Shown in pieces: positions 1 through 10,300 of a DNA stretch of 64,000 nt. The notes below the pieces were generated by a model, which was not told the DNA's origin, made no database searches, and saw only the letters and a program-made list of their open reading frames with translations. The stretch comes from Lachnoclostridium sp. An14 (GTDB lineage Bacteria > Bacillota > Clostridia > Lachnospirales > Lachnospiraceae). The position numbers were made by a program, and so were the translations under genes. Each line of letters starts with the position of its first letter. Positions within the stretch are counted from its first letter, which is position 1. Location: NCBI RefSeq assembly GCF_002160755.1, contig NZ_NFLE01000009.1:58445-122444 (forward strand). Direction: 5' to 3'.

Positions 1-1598
1 TGGATATGGAAAGCTCTCTGATCGTCAGCCTGCATATCCAGTCCGTAGATCAGATCAAGGCCATCAAGACGGTCAAGCGGAAAATCACCGACCTGGATAA
101 ATCCAAAATTGAGGAACAGAAAAAAGCCGTCCGCGCCGGATATGACATGGACATCATTCCCTCCGACCTTGCCACCTACGGTGCCGAGGCCAAGAAGCTC
201 TTGCAGGATTTGCAGAGCCGAAACGAGCGAATGTTCCTTGTGACCTTCCTGGTGCTGAACACGGCGGACAATCCCCGGCAGCTGGGCAACAATGTGTTCC
301 AGGCCAGTTCCATCGCACAGAAGTACAACTGCCAGCTGACAAGGCTTGACTTCCAGCAGGAAGAAGGGCTGATGTCTGCGCTGCCCTTGGGCCTCAATCA
401 GATCGAGATTCAGCGGGGGCTGACCACCAGTTCCACGGCTATCTTTGTTCCGTTCACCACCCAGGAGCTTTTCCAGAACGGCAAAGAGGCGCTGTACTAC
501 GGTATCAACGCCCTGTCCAACAACCTCATCATGGTGGACCGCAAGCTGCTGAAAAACCCCAATGGACTGATTCTCGGCACCCCTGGTTCCGGCAAGTCCT
601 TCAGCGCCAAGCGCGAGATCGCCAACTGTTTCCTGCTCACCAATGATGACATCATTATCTGCGACCCGGAGGCCGAGTACGCGCCCTTGGTGGAGCGCCT
701 GCATGGGCAGGTCATCAAGATTTCGCCCACCAGCAGCAATTACATTAACCCTATGGATTTGAACCTGGACTACTCGGACGATGAAAGTCCGCTGTCTCTC
801 AAGTCCGACTTCATCCTGTCTCTGTGCGAGCTGATCGTAGGCGGCAAAGAGGGCTTGCAGCCGGTTCAGAAAACCATCATTGACCGCTGTGTGCGGCTGG
901 TGTATCAGGACTATCTCAATGACCCCCGCCCGGAGAATATGCCCATCCTGGAGGACCTCTACAACCTGCTGCGGGCGCAGGACGAGAAAGAGGCGCAGTA
1001 CATCGCCACGGCGCTGGAAATCTATGTGACCGGCTCCCTCAATGTGTTTAACCATCAGAGCAATGTGGACATCAACAACCGTATCGTCTGCTACGACATC
1101 AAGGAGCTGGGCAAGCAGCTGAAAAAGATCGGTATGCTGGTGGTCCAGGACCAAGTGTGGAACCGCGTTACCATCAACCGTGCTGCCCACAAATCCACCC
1201 GTTACTACATCGACGAGATGCACCTGCTGCTGAAAGAGGAACAGACCGCCGCCTACACGGTGGAGATTTGGAAGCGGTTCAGAAAATGGGGCGGCATCCC
1301 CACCGGCATCACGCAGAATGTCAAAGACTTGCTTTCTTCCCGCGAGGTGGAGAACATCTTTGAGAACTCCGACTTCGTGTATATGCTCAACCAGGCGGGC
1401 GGGGACCGGCAGATTCTCGCCAAGCAGCTGGGCATTTCCCCTCACCAGCTTTCCTATGTGACCCACTCCAGCGAGGGCGAGGGCCTGCTGTTCTATGGCT
1501 CCACGATCCTGCCTTTCGTGGACCATTTCCCCAAGAACACCGAGCTGTACCGCATTATGACCACCAAACCCCAGGAACTGAAAAAGGAGGATGAATGA
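1..1598 (+). CDS. VirB4-like conjugation ATPase, 5' end outside window
   Basis: This is the C-terminal two thirds of a VirB4/TraE-type ATPase, which powers the type IV secretion channel of conjugative elements at the inner face of the membrane. The frame is open to the window edge, so the true start lies upstream; family members are usually about 800 residues. Counting from the first visible ATG at position 6, the Walker A motif GTPGSGKS lies at residues 191-198 and a Walker B-like YYIDEM near residue 402. The segment DIIICDPEAEY after Walker A is typical of this family. The stop overlaps the next gene, so translation is probably coupled. Confidence 0.93.
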   Translation, partial: DMESSLIVSLHIQSVDQIKAIKTVKRKITDLDKSKIEEQKKAVRAGYDMDIIPSDLATYGAEAKKLLQDLQSRNERMFLVTFLVLNTADNPRQLGNNVFQASSIAQKYNCQLTRLDFQQEEGLMSALPLGLNQIEIQRGLTTSSTAIFVPFTTQELFQNGKEALYYGINALSNNLIMVDRKLLKNPNGLILGTPGSGKSFSAKREIANCFLLTNDDIIICDPEAEYAPLVERLHGQVIKISPTSSNYINPMDLNLDYSDDESPLSLKSDFILSLCELIVGGKEGLQPVQKTIIDRCVRLVYQDYLNDPRPENMPILEDLYNLLRAQDEKEAQYIATALEIYVTGSLNVFNHQSNVDINNRIVCYDIKELGKQLKKIGMLVVQDQVWNRVTINRAAHKSTRYYIDEMHLLLKEEQTAAYTVEIWKRFRKWGGIPTGITQNVKDLLSSREVENIFENSDFVYMLNQAGGDRQILAKQLGISPHQLSYVTHSSEGEGLLFYGSTILPFVDHFPKNTELYRIMTTKPQELKKEDE

Positions 1599-1969
1599 CC
1601 ATGAAACCCAACACCGAACTGAATACCATGATGTTTTTTGACGATGCCCTGGAGGGTGAGCGCACCCAGCTGCTCACCGAGCTGGCCGATGCCGTCAGCG
1701 AGACCCGCACGGCGGCGGATCAGGCTGCGGAGCTGAACGAGGACGGCGAAGCGGGCCTGCTGCGCCTGACGGAAATCTGGTGCGCCATGAACGGCGTCCC
1801 GGCCATCGTCATCTTCGAGGGCGGGCAGTCCGAGCTGCTGGCCAATGTGGTGGCGCAGATCTACGCCCATCTGCTTCAGCACCCCTCCCGTGACCCTGTG
1901 GGGCTGGCCGTCTATGTGGAGCTGCGCTACATGACGGCCTCCCTCATGTTGGGGGAATGGTTTGAATAA
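1595..1969 (+). CDS. Conserved ICE protein of unknown function
   Basis: I do not recognise a domain in this acidic 124-residue protein. It overlaps the VirB4 stop by 4 nt and its own end overlaps the start of the CHAP hydrolase gene, so it sits inside the transfer operon. An AGGAGG at 1585-1590 serves either the ATG at 1595 (spacing 4) or the ATG at 1601 (spacing 10); the second may be the real start. It has no signal peptide or membrane segment, so it is probably a cytoplasmic accessory of the transfer machinery. That role is inferred only from position. Confidence 0.75.
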   Translation: MTMKPNTELNTMMFFDDALEGERTQLLTELADAVSETRTAADQAAELNEDGEAGLLRLTEIWCAMNGVPAIVIFEGGQSELLANVVAQIYAHLLQHPSRDPVGLAVYVELRYMTASLMLGEWFE

Positions 1970-3698
1970 GGAACCGCGCCTGCGCTTTACGGACGAGGAA
2001 CGGGCTGACCCGGCTCTGGAGAAGCCCATCCGTAAGGCGGACAAGGCCGCCGCCAAAGCAGACAAGGCGCAGGCCAAAATCCCCAAAAAGCAGGTCCGGC
2101 AAAAGACGGTGGACCCGGAGACCGGCAAAGTGACCACCAAGCTGGTGCTGGAGGACAAGAAGAAGCCGCCCTCCAAATTGTCCCATGCGGTGCGGGATAC
2201 CCCCGCCAATGCCGCTCTGGGGAAGCTCCACAAGGAAATCCGGGAGACCGAACAGGACAATGTGGGCGTGGAGAGCGCCCACAAGTCCGAGGAGGCTGCC
2301 GAGACCGGCGTTAGGCTTGCACGGGAAGGCTACCGCAGCCACAAGTTGAAGCCCTACCGCAAGGCGGCCCAGGCCGAGCAGAAGCTGGAGAAGGCCAATG
2401 TGAACGCCTTGTATCAGAAGTCCCTGCGGGAAAATCCCCAGCTTGCCAGCAACCCCATCTCCCGCTGGCAGCAGAAACAGGCCATCAAAAAGGAATACGC
2501 TGCCGCCAAGCGCGCCGGTCAAGCTGTCGGGAACACCGCCAAGACTGCGGAGGCCACCGGCATGGCGGCCAAGGCGGTCAAGGAGAAAGCCCAGCAAGCG
2601 GGCGCGTTTGTCATGCGCCACAAAAAGGGCTTTTTGATTGCGGGTGCGATCTTCCTGCTGGTCTGTATGCTGCTCAACACCATGTCCTCCTGCTCCATGA
2701 TGGCGCAGAGTATCGGTTCCGTGGTGTCCGGCACCACCTACCCGTCGGATGATCCTGAGCTGGTGGCGGTGGAGGCCGACTACGCTGCCAAAGAAACGGC
2801 GCTGCAAGCCGAGATCGACAACATCGAAAGCAGCCATCCGGGGTATGACGAGTACCGCTATGACCTGGATATGATCGGGCATGACCCCCATGAGCTGGCA
2901 GCCTACCTGTCCGCCGTGCTGCAAGGCTATACCCGGCAGAGCGCCCAGGCCGAGCTGGAGCGCGTGTTCGACGCACAGTATGAACTGACGCTTACCGAGG
3001 AAGTGGAGATACGATACCGCACCGAAACTTCCACGGACCCCGTGACCGGCGAGACGACCACCGAGGAAGTCCCGTATGAGTATTACATTCTGAATGTGAA
3101 GCTCACCAGCAAGCCCATATCTTCCGTGGCTTCGGAGCTGCTAACCCCGGAACAGCTGGAAATGTACCAGGTGTACCGGCAGACGCTGGGCAACAAGCCG
3201 CTGATCTTCGGCGGCGGCTCCCCGGATACGAGCAACTCCGAGGACCTGACCGGCGTGGTATTCGTCAACGGCACCCGCCCCGGCAATCAGGCCGTGGTGG
3301 ACATAGCCAAAAGTCAGGTGGGCAATGTGGGCGGTCAGCCCTACTGGAGCTGGTACGGCTTCAATTCCCGTGTGGAATGGTGCGCCTGCTTCGTGTCCTG
3401 GTGCTACGGCCAGATGGGGCTGTCCGAGCCGCGCTTTGCCGCCTGCCAGTCCCAGGGTATTCCGTGGTTCCAGTCTCACGGACAATGGGGCGGGCGTGAT
3501 TACGCCAATATCGCCCCCGGCGACGCCATCTTCTTTGACTGGGACCTGGATGGCAGCGCCGACCATGTGGGCCTTGTGGTCGGCACAGACGGCAGCCGGG
3601 TCTACACCGTGGAGGGCAATTCTGGCGACGCCTGCAAGATCAAGAGTTATTCCCTGTCCTACGAGTGCATCAAGGGCTACGGCCTGATGAACTGGTAA
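1962..3698 (+). CDS. Membrane-anchored CHAP-domain cell-wall hydrolase of the ICE
   Basis: This 578-residue protein has a long Lys/Ala-rich cytoplasmic N-terminus (about 1-220), one membrane segment at about 223-241, an extracellular linker and a C-terminal CHAP amidase/peptidase domain from about residue 440. The catalytic cysteine is likely C474 in the motif EWCACFVSW and the histidine H535 in ADHVGLVVG. In Gram-positive conjugation such VirB1-like enzymes open peptidoglycan locally for the transfer channel. The start is a TTG at 1962 with a GGGGGA ribosome site upstream. It follows the VirB4 gene in the same operon. Confidence 0.88.
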   Translation: MNKEPRLRFTDEERADPALEKPIRKADKAAAKADKAQAKIPKKQVRQKTVDPETGKVTTKLVLEDKKKPPSKLSHAVRDTPANAALGKLHKEIRETEQDNVGVESAHKSEEAAETGVRLAREGYRSHKLKPYRKAAQAEQKLEKANVNALYQKSLRENPQLASNPISRWQQKQAIKKEYAAAKRAGQAVGNTAKTAEATGMAAKAVKEKAQQAGAFVMRHKKGFLIAGAIFLLVCMLLNTMSSCSMMAQSIGSVVSGTTYPSDDPELVAVEADYAAKETALQAEIDNIESSHPGYDEYRYDLDMIGHDPHELAAYLSAVLQGYTRQSAQAELERVFDAQYELTLTEEVEIRYRTETSTDPVTGETTTEEVPYEYYILNVKLTSKPISSVASELLTPEQLEMYQVYRQTLGNKPLIFGGGSPDTSNSEDLTGVVFVNGTRPGNQAVVDIAKSQVGNVGGQPYWSWYGFNSRVEWCACFVSWCYGQMGLSEPRFAACQSQGIPWFQSHGQWGGRDYANIAPGDAIFFDWDLDGSADHVGLVVGTDGSRVYTVEGNSGDACKIKSYSLSYECIKGYGLMNW

Positions 3699-3728
3699 GG
3701 CCGATTTATGAGAAAAGGAGTGATTGAA

Positions 3729-3986
3729 ATGGCTAAGAACAAAATCCAGCGCATTGACCAGGAGATTGCCAAGGTCCGCGAGAAGATCGCGGAGTACCAG
3801 GACAAGCTGAAAACCCTGGAGGCGCAGAAAACCGAGGCGGAGAACCTGGAAATCGTTCAGATGGTGCGCGCCCTGCGGCTGACCCCGGAGCAGCTGAACG
3901 CCATGCTCTCCGGTGGTACGGTCCCTGGCATGGCCGCTGCCTCCGCCAACTACAACGAACAGGAGGATACCGACCATGAAGAATAA
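3729..3986 (+). CDS. DUF4315 family protein
   Basis: This 85-residue protein starts with a strongly predicted coiled coil (about 5-45, rich in Lys, Glu and Gln). A conserved segment around LTPEQLNAMLSGG follows, the pattern of the DUF4315 family found in Tn1549-like and CTn elements. I chose the ATG at 3729 because AAAGGAG lies 8 nt upstream; an in-frame ATG at 3708 lacks a site. The stop overlaps the next gene by 11 nt. Function is unknown; the coiled coil suggests a partner-binding role near the transfer complex. Confidence 0.82.
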   Translation: MAKNKIQRIDQEIAKVREKIAEYQDKLKTLEAQKTEAENLEIVQMVRALRLTPEQLNAMLSGGTVPGMAAASANYNEQEDTDHEE

Positions 3987-4749
3987 GAAAATTTTCAAAA
4001 CCCTTTCGGCCCTCTGCGCCGCCCTGGTGCTGATGATGGGCCTTTCCGTGACTGCCTTTGCCCAGGGAACGGAAGAACTTCCGGCGGAGGATGCCACCAA
4101 CGACAGCAATGTGGTCGTGGAGGAAACCGAGGACAGTCCGGCCCTGACCCCGGATGGCAACGCCGCCCTGGTGGATGATTTCGGCGACAACAAGCAGCTC
4201 ATCACCGTCACCACCAAGGCAGGCAACTACTTCTACATCCTCATTGACCGGGCCAACGAGGACAAGGAAACCGCTGTCCACTTCTTAAACCAGGTGGACG
4301 AGGCGGACCTGATGGCGCTGATGGAGGACGGTCAGACCACCCAGGAGCAGCCCGCCACCTGTACCTGTACGGAGAAATGTGTGGCCGGTGCGGTGAATAC
4401 GGCCTGCCCGGTGTGTGCCACCAATATGAGCGCCTGCACGGGTAAGGAGCCGGAACCGGAGACCCCGGAAGAAACCCCGGAACCGGAAGAACCGGCGCAG
4501 AAACCCGCAGGACTGAATCCGGCCATTCTTTTGGCGGTGCTGGCTCTGATGGGTGGCGGCGGCGCTTTTGCCTACTTTAAGCTGGTAAAAAGCAGACCCA
4601 AGACCAAGGGCAACGACAATTTGGACGATTATGACTACGGCGAGGATGATACCGATCAGGAGGACGAGGACTCCTGGGAGACCGAGGAATCTGACGAGCC
4701 GGACGCTGACGGGGGCGGCGACGAGGAAAGCGAGGACAAGACGGTTTGA
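3976..4749 (+). CDS. DUF4366 family surface protein
   Basis: This 257-residue protein has a signal peptide (KIFKTLSALCAALVLMMGLS then AFA). An extracellular domain follows with a six-cysteine cluster (CTCTEKC, ACPVC, SACTGK) at about residues 130-155, then a Pro/Glu-rich linker, a membrane segment near residues 178-198 and a very acidic cytoplasmic tail. This matches DUF4366 proteins of Tn916/Tn1549-type elements. It is probably exposed on the cell surface as part of the mating apparatus. AGGAGG at 3961-3966 supports the ATG at 3976. Confidence 0.82.
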   Translation: MKNKKIFKTLSALCAALVLMMGLSVTAFAQGTEELPAEDATNDSNVVVEETEDSPALTPDGNAALVDDFGDNKQLITVTTKAGNYFYILIDRANEDKETAVHFLNQVDEADLMALMEDGQTTQEQPATCTCTEKCVAGAVNTACPVCATNMSACTGKEPEPETPEETPEPEEPAQKPAGLNPAILLAVLALMGGGGAFAYFKLVKSRPKTKGNDNLDDYDYGEDDTDQEDEDSWETEESDEPDADGGGDEESEDKTV

Positions 4750-4964
4750 CCCGCTTCACCGACAGCCCCTATGAACGCATGATGACACGCAGGCCGGAGG
4801 GCGGGAAGGAAACTTCCCGTCCTCCTACTTTATCTCCCGGCCACCCCTGTTATGGCTGCGGAAATTACCGTGACGGTCAGCCCTGCGTGGGATTCTGCCA
4901 CCGGCAGCTGACCGCATGGCTGCGGGAAAGGAGGATGAAAAACCATGAAGCTGGTGATCGCTGA
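4746..4964 (+). CDS. Small cysteine-rich ICE protein
   Basis: This 72-residue protein starts with TTG overlapping the previous stop. It carries CYGCGNYRDGQPCVGFC, a C-x2-C-x8-C-x3-C pattern that could bind a metal. Its 3' end overlaps the topoisomerase gene by 20 nt, which argues for coupled translation. I do not recognise the family. Similar tiny proteins often sit just before topoisomerase in these elements, but no function is known to me. Confidence 0.6.
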   Translation: MTRFTDSPYERMMTRRPEGGKETSRPPTLSPGHPCYGCGNYRDGQPCVGFCHRQLTAWLRERRMKNHEAGDR

Positions 4965-7044
4965 GAAACCGTCCGTTGCCCAAAGTCTGGCCGCCGTGAT
5001 TGGGGCCACCGCCCGCAAGGACGGCTATCTGGAGGGCGGCGGCTGGCGGGTCAGCTGGTGTGTGGGCCATCTGGCTGGTCTGGCCGACGCCGACGCTTAT
5101 AACCCGGACTACGCCAAGTGGCGCTATGACGATCTGCCCATTCTGCCGGAACCCTGGCAGATGGTGGTGAGCAAGGACAAGAAGAAACAGTTTGATGTGC
5201 TGAAGCAGCTGATGAACGCCCCGGATGTGACCGAAGTGGTAAACGCCTGCGACGCCGGACGCGAGGGGGAGCTGATCTTCCGCAGCGTCTATGAGCTGGC
5301 GGGCTGCCAGAAGCCCATGAAGCGGCTCTGGATTTCCTCAATGGAGGATTCCGCCATCCGGGAGGGCTTTGCAAACCTGCGCCCCGGTGCAGACTATGAC
5401 GGCCTGCGGGATGCGGCCCTCTGCCGCGCCAAAGCGGACTGGCTGGTGGGTATCAATGCCACCCGGCTGTTTTCCGTGCTGTACCACCGGACCCTCAACA
5501 TCGGACGTGTCATGTCCCCGACGCTGGCCCTCATTGTCCAGCGAGAAGCCGAGATCGACACCTTCAAGCCGGTGCCATTCTACACGGTCACACTGGAGCT
5601 GCCCGGTTTCACCGTTTCCGGGGAGCGCATGGCAGACAAGGCTGCCGCCCAACAGCTGAAAACGGCCTGCCAAGGTGCGGCTGCCACAGTGAAAAAAGTG
5701 GGGCGCAAAAACAAATCCGAGAAGCCGCCCGCCCTCTATGACCTGACCACCCTCCAACGGGACGCCAACCGGCTGCTGGGGTTCACCGCCCAGCAAACCC
5801 TGGACTACCTGCAAAATTTGTATGAAAAGAAGCTCTGTACCTACCCTCGGACGGACAGCCGCTATCTGACTTCGGATATGGCGGCGAGTCTACCGGAGCT
5901 GGTCCAGCTCACTGCCGGGGCGATGCCCTTTTCCAATGGCATGGAGATTGCCTGCAATGCCGCCCAGATTGTCAACGACAAGAAAGTGACCGACCATCAT
6001 GCAGTGATCCCTACCCGCAACCTCCAGGGCGCGGACCTGTCCGGCCTGCCGGTGGGCGAAAAGGCGGTGCTGGAGTTGGTGGCTCTGCGCCTGCTGTGCG
6101 CCGTGGCCCAGCCCTATACCTTTGCGGAAACCGCCGTTGTTGTCGAGTGCGCCGGAGCGGAGTTTACTGCCAAAGGCCGCACAGTGAAAAATTACGGCTG
6201 GCGGGCGCTGGACGCTGCCTATCGCGCAGGGCTGAAGAATGTGGAGCAGGACAAAGAACCCGAGGACAAGGCTCTGCCTGAGCTGTCTGAAGGTCAGACG
6301 CTGCCCCTTTCTGGTGCTACCGTCAAGGAGGGCAAGACCACCCCGCCCAAGCACTTCACCGAAGATACGCTACTCTCCGCAATGGAGACTGCCGGGAAGG
6401 ACGATATGCCGGAGGATGCCGAGCGCAAGGGCCTGGGGACCCCGGCCACCCGCGCCGGGATTCTGGAAAAGCTGGTTTCCACCGGCTTTTTGGAGCGCAA
6501 AAAGAGCAAGAAAACCGTGCAGCTCATGCCATCCCATGACGCGGTATCCCTTATCACCGTGTTGCCGGAGCAGCTGCAATCGCCCCTTCTGACTGCTGAG
6601 TGGGAGTACCGGCTGGGTGAGATCGAGCGTGGCGAGCTGGCCCCGGAGGATTTCATGGCTGGGATTAGTGCCATGCTCAAAGAACTTGTGGGAACCTATC
6701 AAGCTATCAAGGGAACGGAGTATTTGTTCAGCCCTTCCCACGAAGTGGTGGGCAAATGCCCCCGCTGTGGCGGAGAGGTTGCAGAAATGCAAAAAGGCTT
6801 CTTCTGTCAGACAGAATCTTGCAAATTTGCAATTTGGAAAAACAACAAGTGGTGGGAGATGAAGCACAAGCAACCTACCAAAGCCATCGTAACGGCACTG
6901 CTCAAAGATGGCCGCGCTCATGTGAGGGGCTTGTACTCCGAGAAAACCGGCAAGACCTACGATGCCACTGTGGTGTTGGCGGATGATGGGCAGTACGCCA
7001 ACTTCAAGCTGGAGTTTGACCAGCAGAAAGGTGGCAAACGATGA
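4945..7044 (+). CDS. topB: DNA topoisomerase III of the ICE
   Basis: This type IA topoisomerase of 699 residues starts with the TOPRIM motif KLVIAEKPSVAQSLA, has the acidic DAGREGE motif near residue 104, and carries the catalytic tyrosine Y300 in CTYPRTDSRY. A C-terminal zinc ribbon (CPRCGG, then two further cysteines) starts near residue 605. It cuts and passes single strands, and conjugative elements use it to resolve the transferred DNA. The length is normal. It lies within the transfer operon and overlaps the next gene (ATGA). Confidence 0.96.
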   Translation: MKLVIAEKPSVAQSLAAVIGATARKDGYLEGGGWRVSWCVGHLAGLADADAYNPDYAKWRYDDLPILPEPWQMVVSKDKKKQFDVLKQLMNAPDVTEVVNACDAGREGELIFRSVYELAGCQKPMKRLWISSMEDSAIREGFANLRPGADYDGLRDAALCRAKADWLVGINATRLFSVLYHRTLNIGRVMSPTLALIVQREAEIDTFKPVPFYTVTLELPGFTVSGERMADKAAAQQLKTACQGAAATVKKVGRKNKSEKPPALYDLTTLQRDANRLLGFTAQQTLDYLQNLYEKKLCTYPRTDSRYLTSDMAASLPELVQLTAGAMPFSNGMEIACNAAQIVNDKKVTDHHAVIPTRNLQGADLSGLPVGEKAVLELVALRLLCAVAQPYTFAETAVVVECAGAEFTAKGRTVKNYGWRALDAAYRAGLKNVEQDKEPEDKALPELSEGQTLPLSGATVKEGKTTPPKHFTEDTLLSAMETAGKDDMPEDAERKGLGTPATRAGILEKLVSTGFLERKKSKKTVQLMPSHDAVSLITVLPEQLQSPLLTAEWEYRLGEIERGELAPEDFMAGISAMLKELVGTYQAIKGTEYLFSPSHEVVGKCPRCGGEVAEMQKGFFCQTESCKFAIWKNNKWWEMKHKQPTKAIVTALLKDGRAHVRGLYSEKTGKTYDATVVLADDGQYANFKLEFDQQKGGKR

Positions 7045-7322
7045 AGCTCTCACGCTATGAACAGGAAACCATCATCCTCTACAACCAGGCCGAAGCCACC
7101 GCCGAGGTCTATACCCATGACCCCCGGCTGCTGGAGAAGCTGCGGCGACTGGCAGAGAAATACCCGGACCAGATTGTGAAAAAGGACCGCCAGACCTTTC
7201 TCGTTCCCAAACGCTGTGTGTCCGTCCGGGAACCTTACAGCGCCGAGCGCCGTAAGGCAGCCAGTGAACTGGCCAAGGCTGCCGGATACAGGCCGCCCAC
7301 CCCCAAGAAAGGCAATGAGTAA
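7041..7322 (+). CDS. Conserved small ICE protein downstream of topB
   Basis: This 93-residue basic protein overlaps the topB stop by 4 nt and ends just before the CHC2/ArdC-like gene. The core contains YNQAEATAEVYTHDPRLLEKL and a Lys/Arg-rich C-terminus. It is recognisable as a frequent neighbour of topB and the CHC2 zinc-finger gene in Clostridia ICEs, but I know no function. Charge and context suggest a nucleic-acid-associated role; this is inference. Confidence 0.7.
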   Translation: MKLSRYEQETIILYNQAEATAEVYTHDPRLLEKLRRLAEKYPDQIVKKDRQTFLVPKRCVSVREPYSAERRKAASELAKAAGYRPPTPKKGNE

Positions 7323-7324
7323 GC

Positions 7325-10300
7325 ATGGCTGAAAGTGTCTTTGAGGCTGTCAAGCAGTCCATCACCGTCCGAGAAGCAGCGCAGATGTACGGAATCGAGG
7401 TCAACCGGAGCGGCATGGCCTGTTGTCCCTTCCACGATGACAAAAATCCCAGCATGAAGCTGAACGAGGAATATTTTTATTGCTTTGGCTGCGGAGCCAC
7501 CGGCGATGTGATTGACTTCACAGCGAGGCTCTACAATCTGTCCCCCAAAGAGGCCGCCGAGAAGCTGGCCCAGGATTTTGGCCTGGCTTATGACAGTCAG
7601 GCCCCTCCCCGGCGACGCCATGTCCGCCAGAAATCCGAGGCGCAGAAATTCAAGGAGGACCGAGACCATGCCTTTCGTGTCCTGGCCGACTACTTTCATT
7701 TGCTCCGCAAGTGGGAAACGGACTACACACCCAAAACACCGGAGGAAAATCCACATCCCCGATTCATGGAGGCAATCCAGAAAAAGGACTATGTGGGCTA
7801 TCTGCTGGATTTTTTTCTGGAGAACAGCCCGGAGGAGCAAAAGCTGTGGATTGCCGAACATCAATCAGAAATAGCCAAATTGGAAAGGAGAGTGAAATTC
7901 ATGGCTGATAAGACCACCAATCGAGAACGGTTACAAGAGATCACAGCGGGCATTGAACAGGGTATCAAGGAACTGTTTGAGAGCGAGAAGTATATGCGCT
8001 ATCTGTCCGTCATGTCCAAGTTCCACCGCTACTCCGTCAACAACACCATGCTCATCTATATGCAGCGCCCGGACGCCACCCTGGTGGCCGGGTTCAACAA
8101 GTGGAAAAATCAGTTTGAGCGCCATGTGAAAAAGGGTGAGCATGGTATCACCATCATTGCCCCCACGCCCTACAAAAAGAAGATCGAGGAAATGAAGCGC
8201 GACCCGGATACTCATGCACCCATCCTGGACGCGGATGGCAAGGCGGTCATGGAGGAAAAAGAAATTGAAATCCCCATGTTCCGTCCGGTGAAGGTGTTCG
8301 ATGTGAGCCAGACGGACGGAAAGCCCCTGCCAGAGCTGGCCTCCAGCCTGTCCGGGACGGTGCCGCACTATGAGGCTTTCATGGAAGCTCTGCGCCGCTC
8401 GGCTCCGGTTCCCATCGAGTTTGAGCCGATGGCCGAGAACATGGACGGCTATTTCTCCTCTGACCAGCAGCGGATCGCCATCCGGGAAGGCATGAGCGAG
8501 GTGCAGACTGTTTCCGCCGCTGTCCATGAGACCGCGCACAGTAAGCTCCACGACCCCAAAAAGTACGAAGCGGAGCCGACCTGGAAGATCGTGATGGTGA
8601 GCGAGGGCGGCACCAAGCATGACTTCCGTCTGGACTTCGCCACCGAAGCAGAGGCGGAACAGGCCGCCGCCGAGGAAGGCTGGCGCTATGTGGACGAGAA
8701 TCGGTTTGAGTGGCGGTTGGAAGTGGAGGAAGATCTGACGGCGGTGAAACAGGCCGCCAAGAACCGCAACACCGAGGAAGTGGAGGCCGAGAGCATTTCT
8801 TATGCGGTTTGCCAGTATTTCGGCATCCAGACCGGCGAGAACAGTTTTGGCTACATCGCTTCCTGGTCGAAGGACAAGGAGCTGAAGGAGCTGCGGGCCA
8901 GTCTGGAGACCATCAACAAGACTTCCTGCGAGCTGATTAACGACATCGAGCGCAACTACAAGGAAATCTGCAAGGAGCGCGGCATTGACCTGACTGCCGC
9001 CACGGAACCGCAGCAGGACTCTATCGAGCAGCTGGCAGCAGACATCGACCAGTTCACTTTCGATTATGACCCTTATGAGTATCGGAACAATGCAGATAGC
9101 CGTGAGGACGCACTGCACGAACTGACTGCCACACTCCGAAGCGGAGATGCCAGCGGTGTACGCGAATGGCTCCAGAATATCGTGAACGAGGATGAACCGG
9201 ATGAAACCACCCAAAAAGCTGCCGAGCTTATGGGACGCTTGGATCAGCTGGTGCCGATGACTGAACCGGAACAGCTGACCGAGCCGGAAAATACCGAAAG
9301 TGTCCAGCCCAGCGCCGAGTACCGGGAGGCCCTGTTGGTGCTGGATGATACCAGCTACCTTCATGTTCAGCCCTGCGACACCGGCTGGGACTACACGCTC
9401 TACGATGTGGCAACCATGAAGCAGATGGACGGCGGCCAGTTGGACGGGCCGGATATGGGCCGTTCCACAGCGGTTAGCCATATCTGCGAGGACCTGGGGA
9501 TGGGCGGCAAGTCCATCAAGTATGCGCCGCTGTCCATGATCGAGACTTTGCAGGAGGCGGCTTACCACCAGATGCAGGAACAGGTCAGCCAGCAGACCAC
9601 AGAAGCTGCCGCCACCCAGCTGCCGGATGCCCAGGAGCAGGCGTTGGACGAGTATCCCATGCCGGACCCGGCACTGACTCAGGATGATCTGGAGAAATGC
9701 GGCTACCTGGACGGTGACCTTCTGCCCCTCTCCAAAGAGCGAGCCTATGAGCTGATGGAGCGAGACCTGACCGTTTATATCGTCCAGGAGGGTGAAAACC
9801 CGGAAATGGCCTTTGACACTGCCGACCTGGACGCCCATGACGGTATCTTTGCTGTGTCCCGCGAGGAATGGGAGCAAAGCCCGGACTTTCACGAAAAAGT
9901 TTTGGAACGACAGGATCGGCAGTTGGAACGGGAACAGGCGTTTCTTTCCCATGAGGGAAATTGTTTTGCTATTTATCAGGTGAGCAAGGATGACCCGCAG
10001 AATGTGCGTTTTATGAATCTGGATTGGCTGCAATCGCACAATCTGTCCGTAGAGCGGAGTAACTATGACCTTATCTATACCGCCCCTCTGGACGGTTCCG
10101 GCAGCACTATGGAGCAGCTGGAAAGGCTGTATGAGCAGTTCAATCTGCAAAAGCCGGTGGATTTTCACAGCCCGTCTATGAGCGTCAGTGACATCGTTGC
10201 CATCAAGCAGAATGGTCAGGTATCCTGTCATTACTGCGACAGTGTTGGTTTCACCCAGGTGCAAGGTTTCTTGCCGGAAAATTCGCTGAGAAATGCGGAA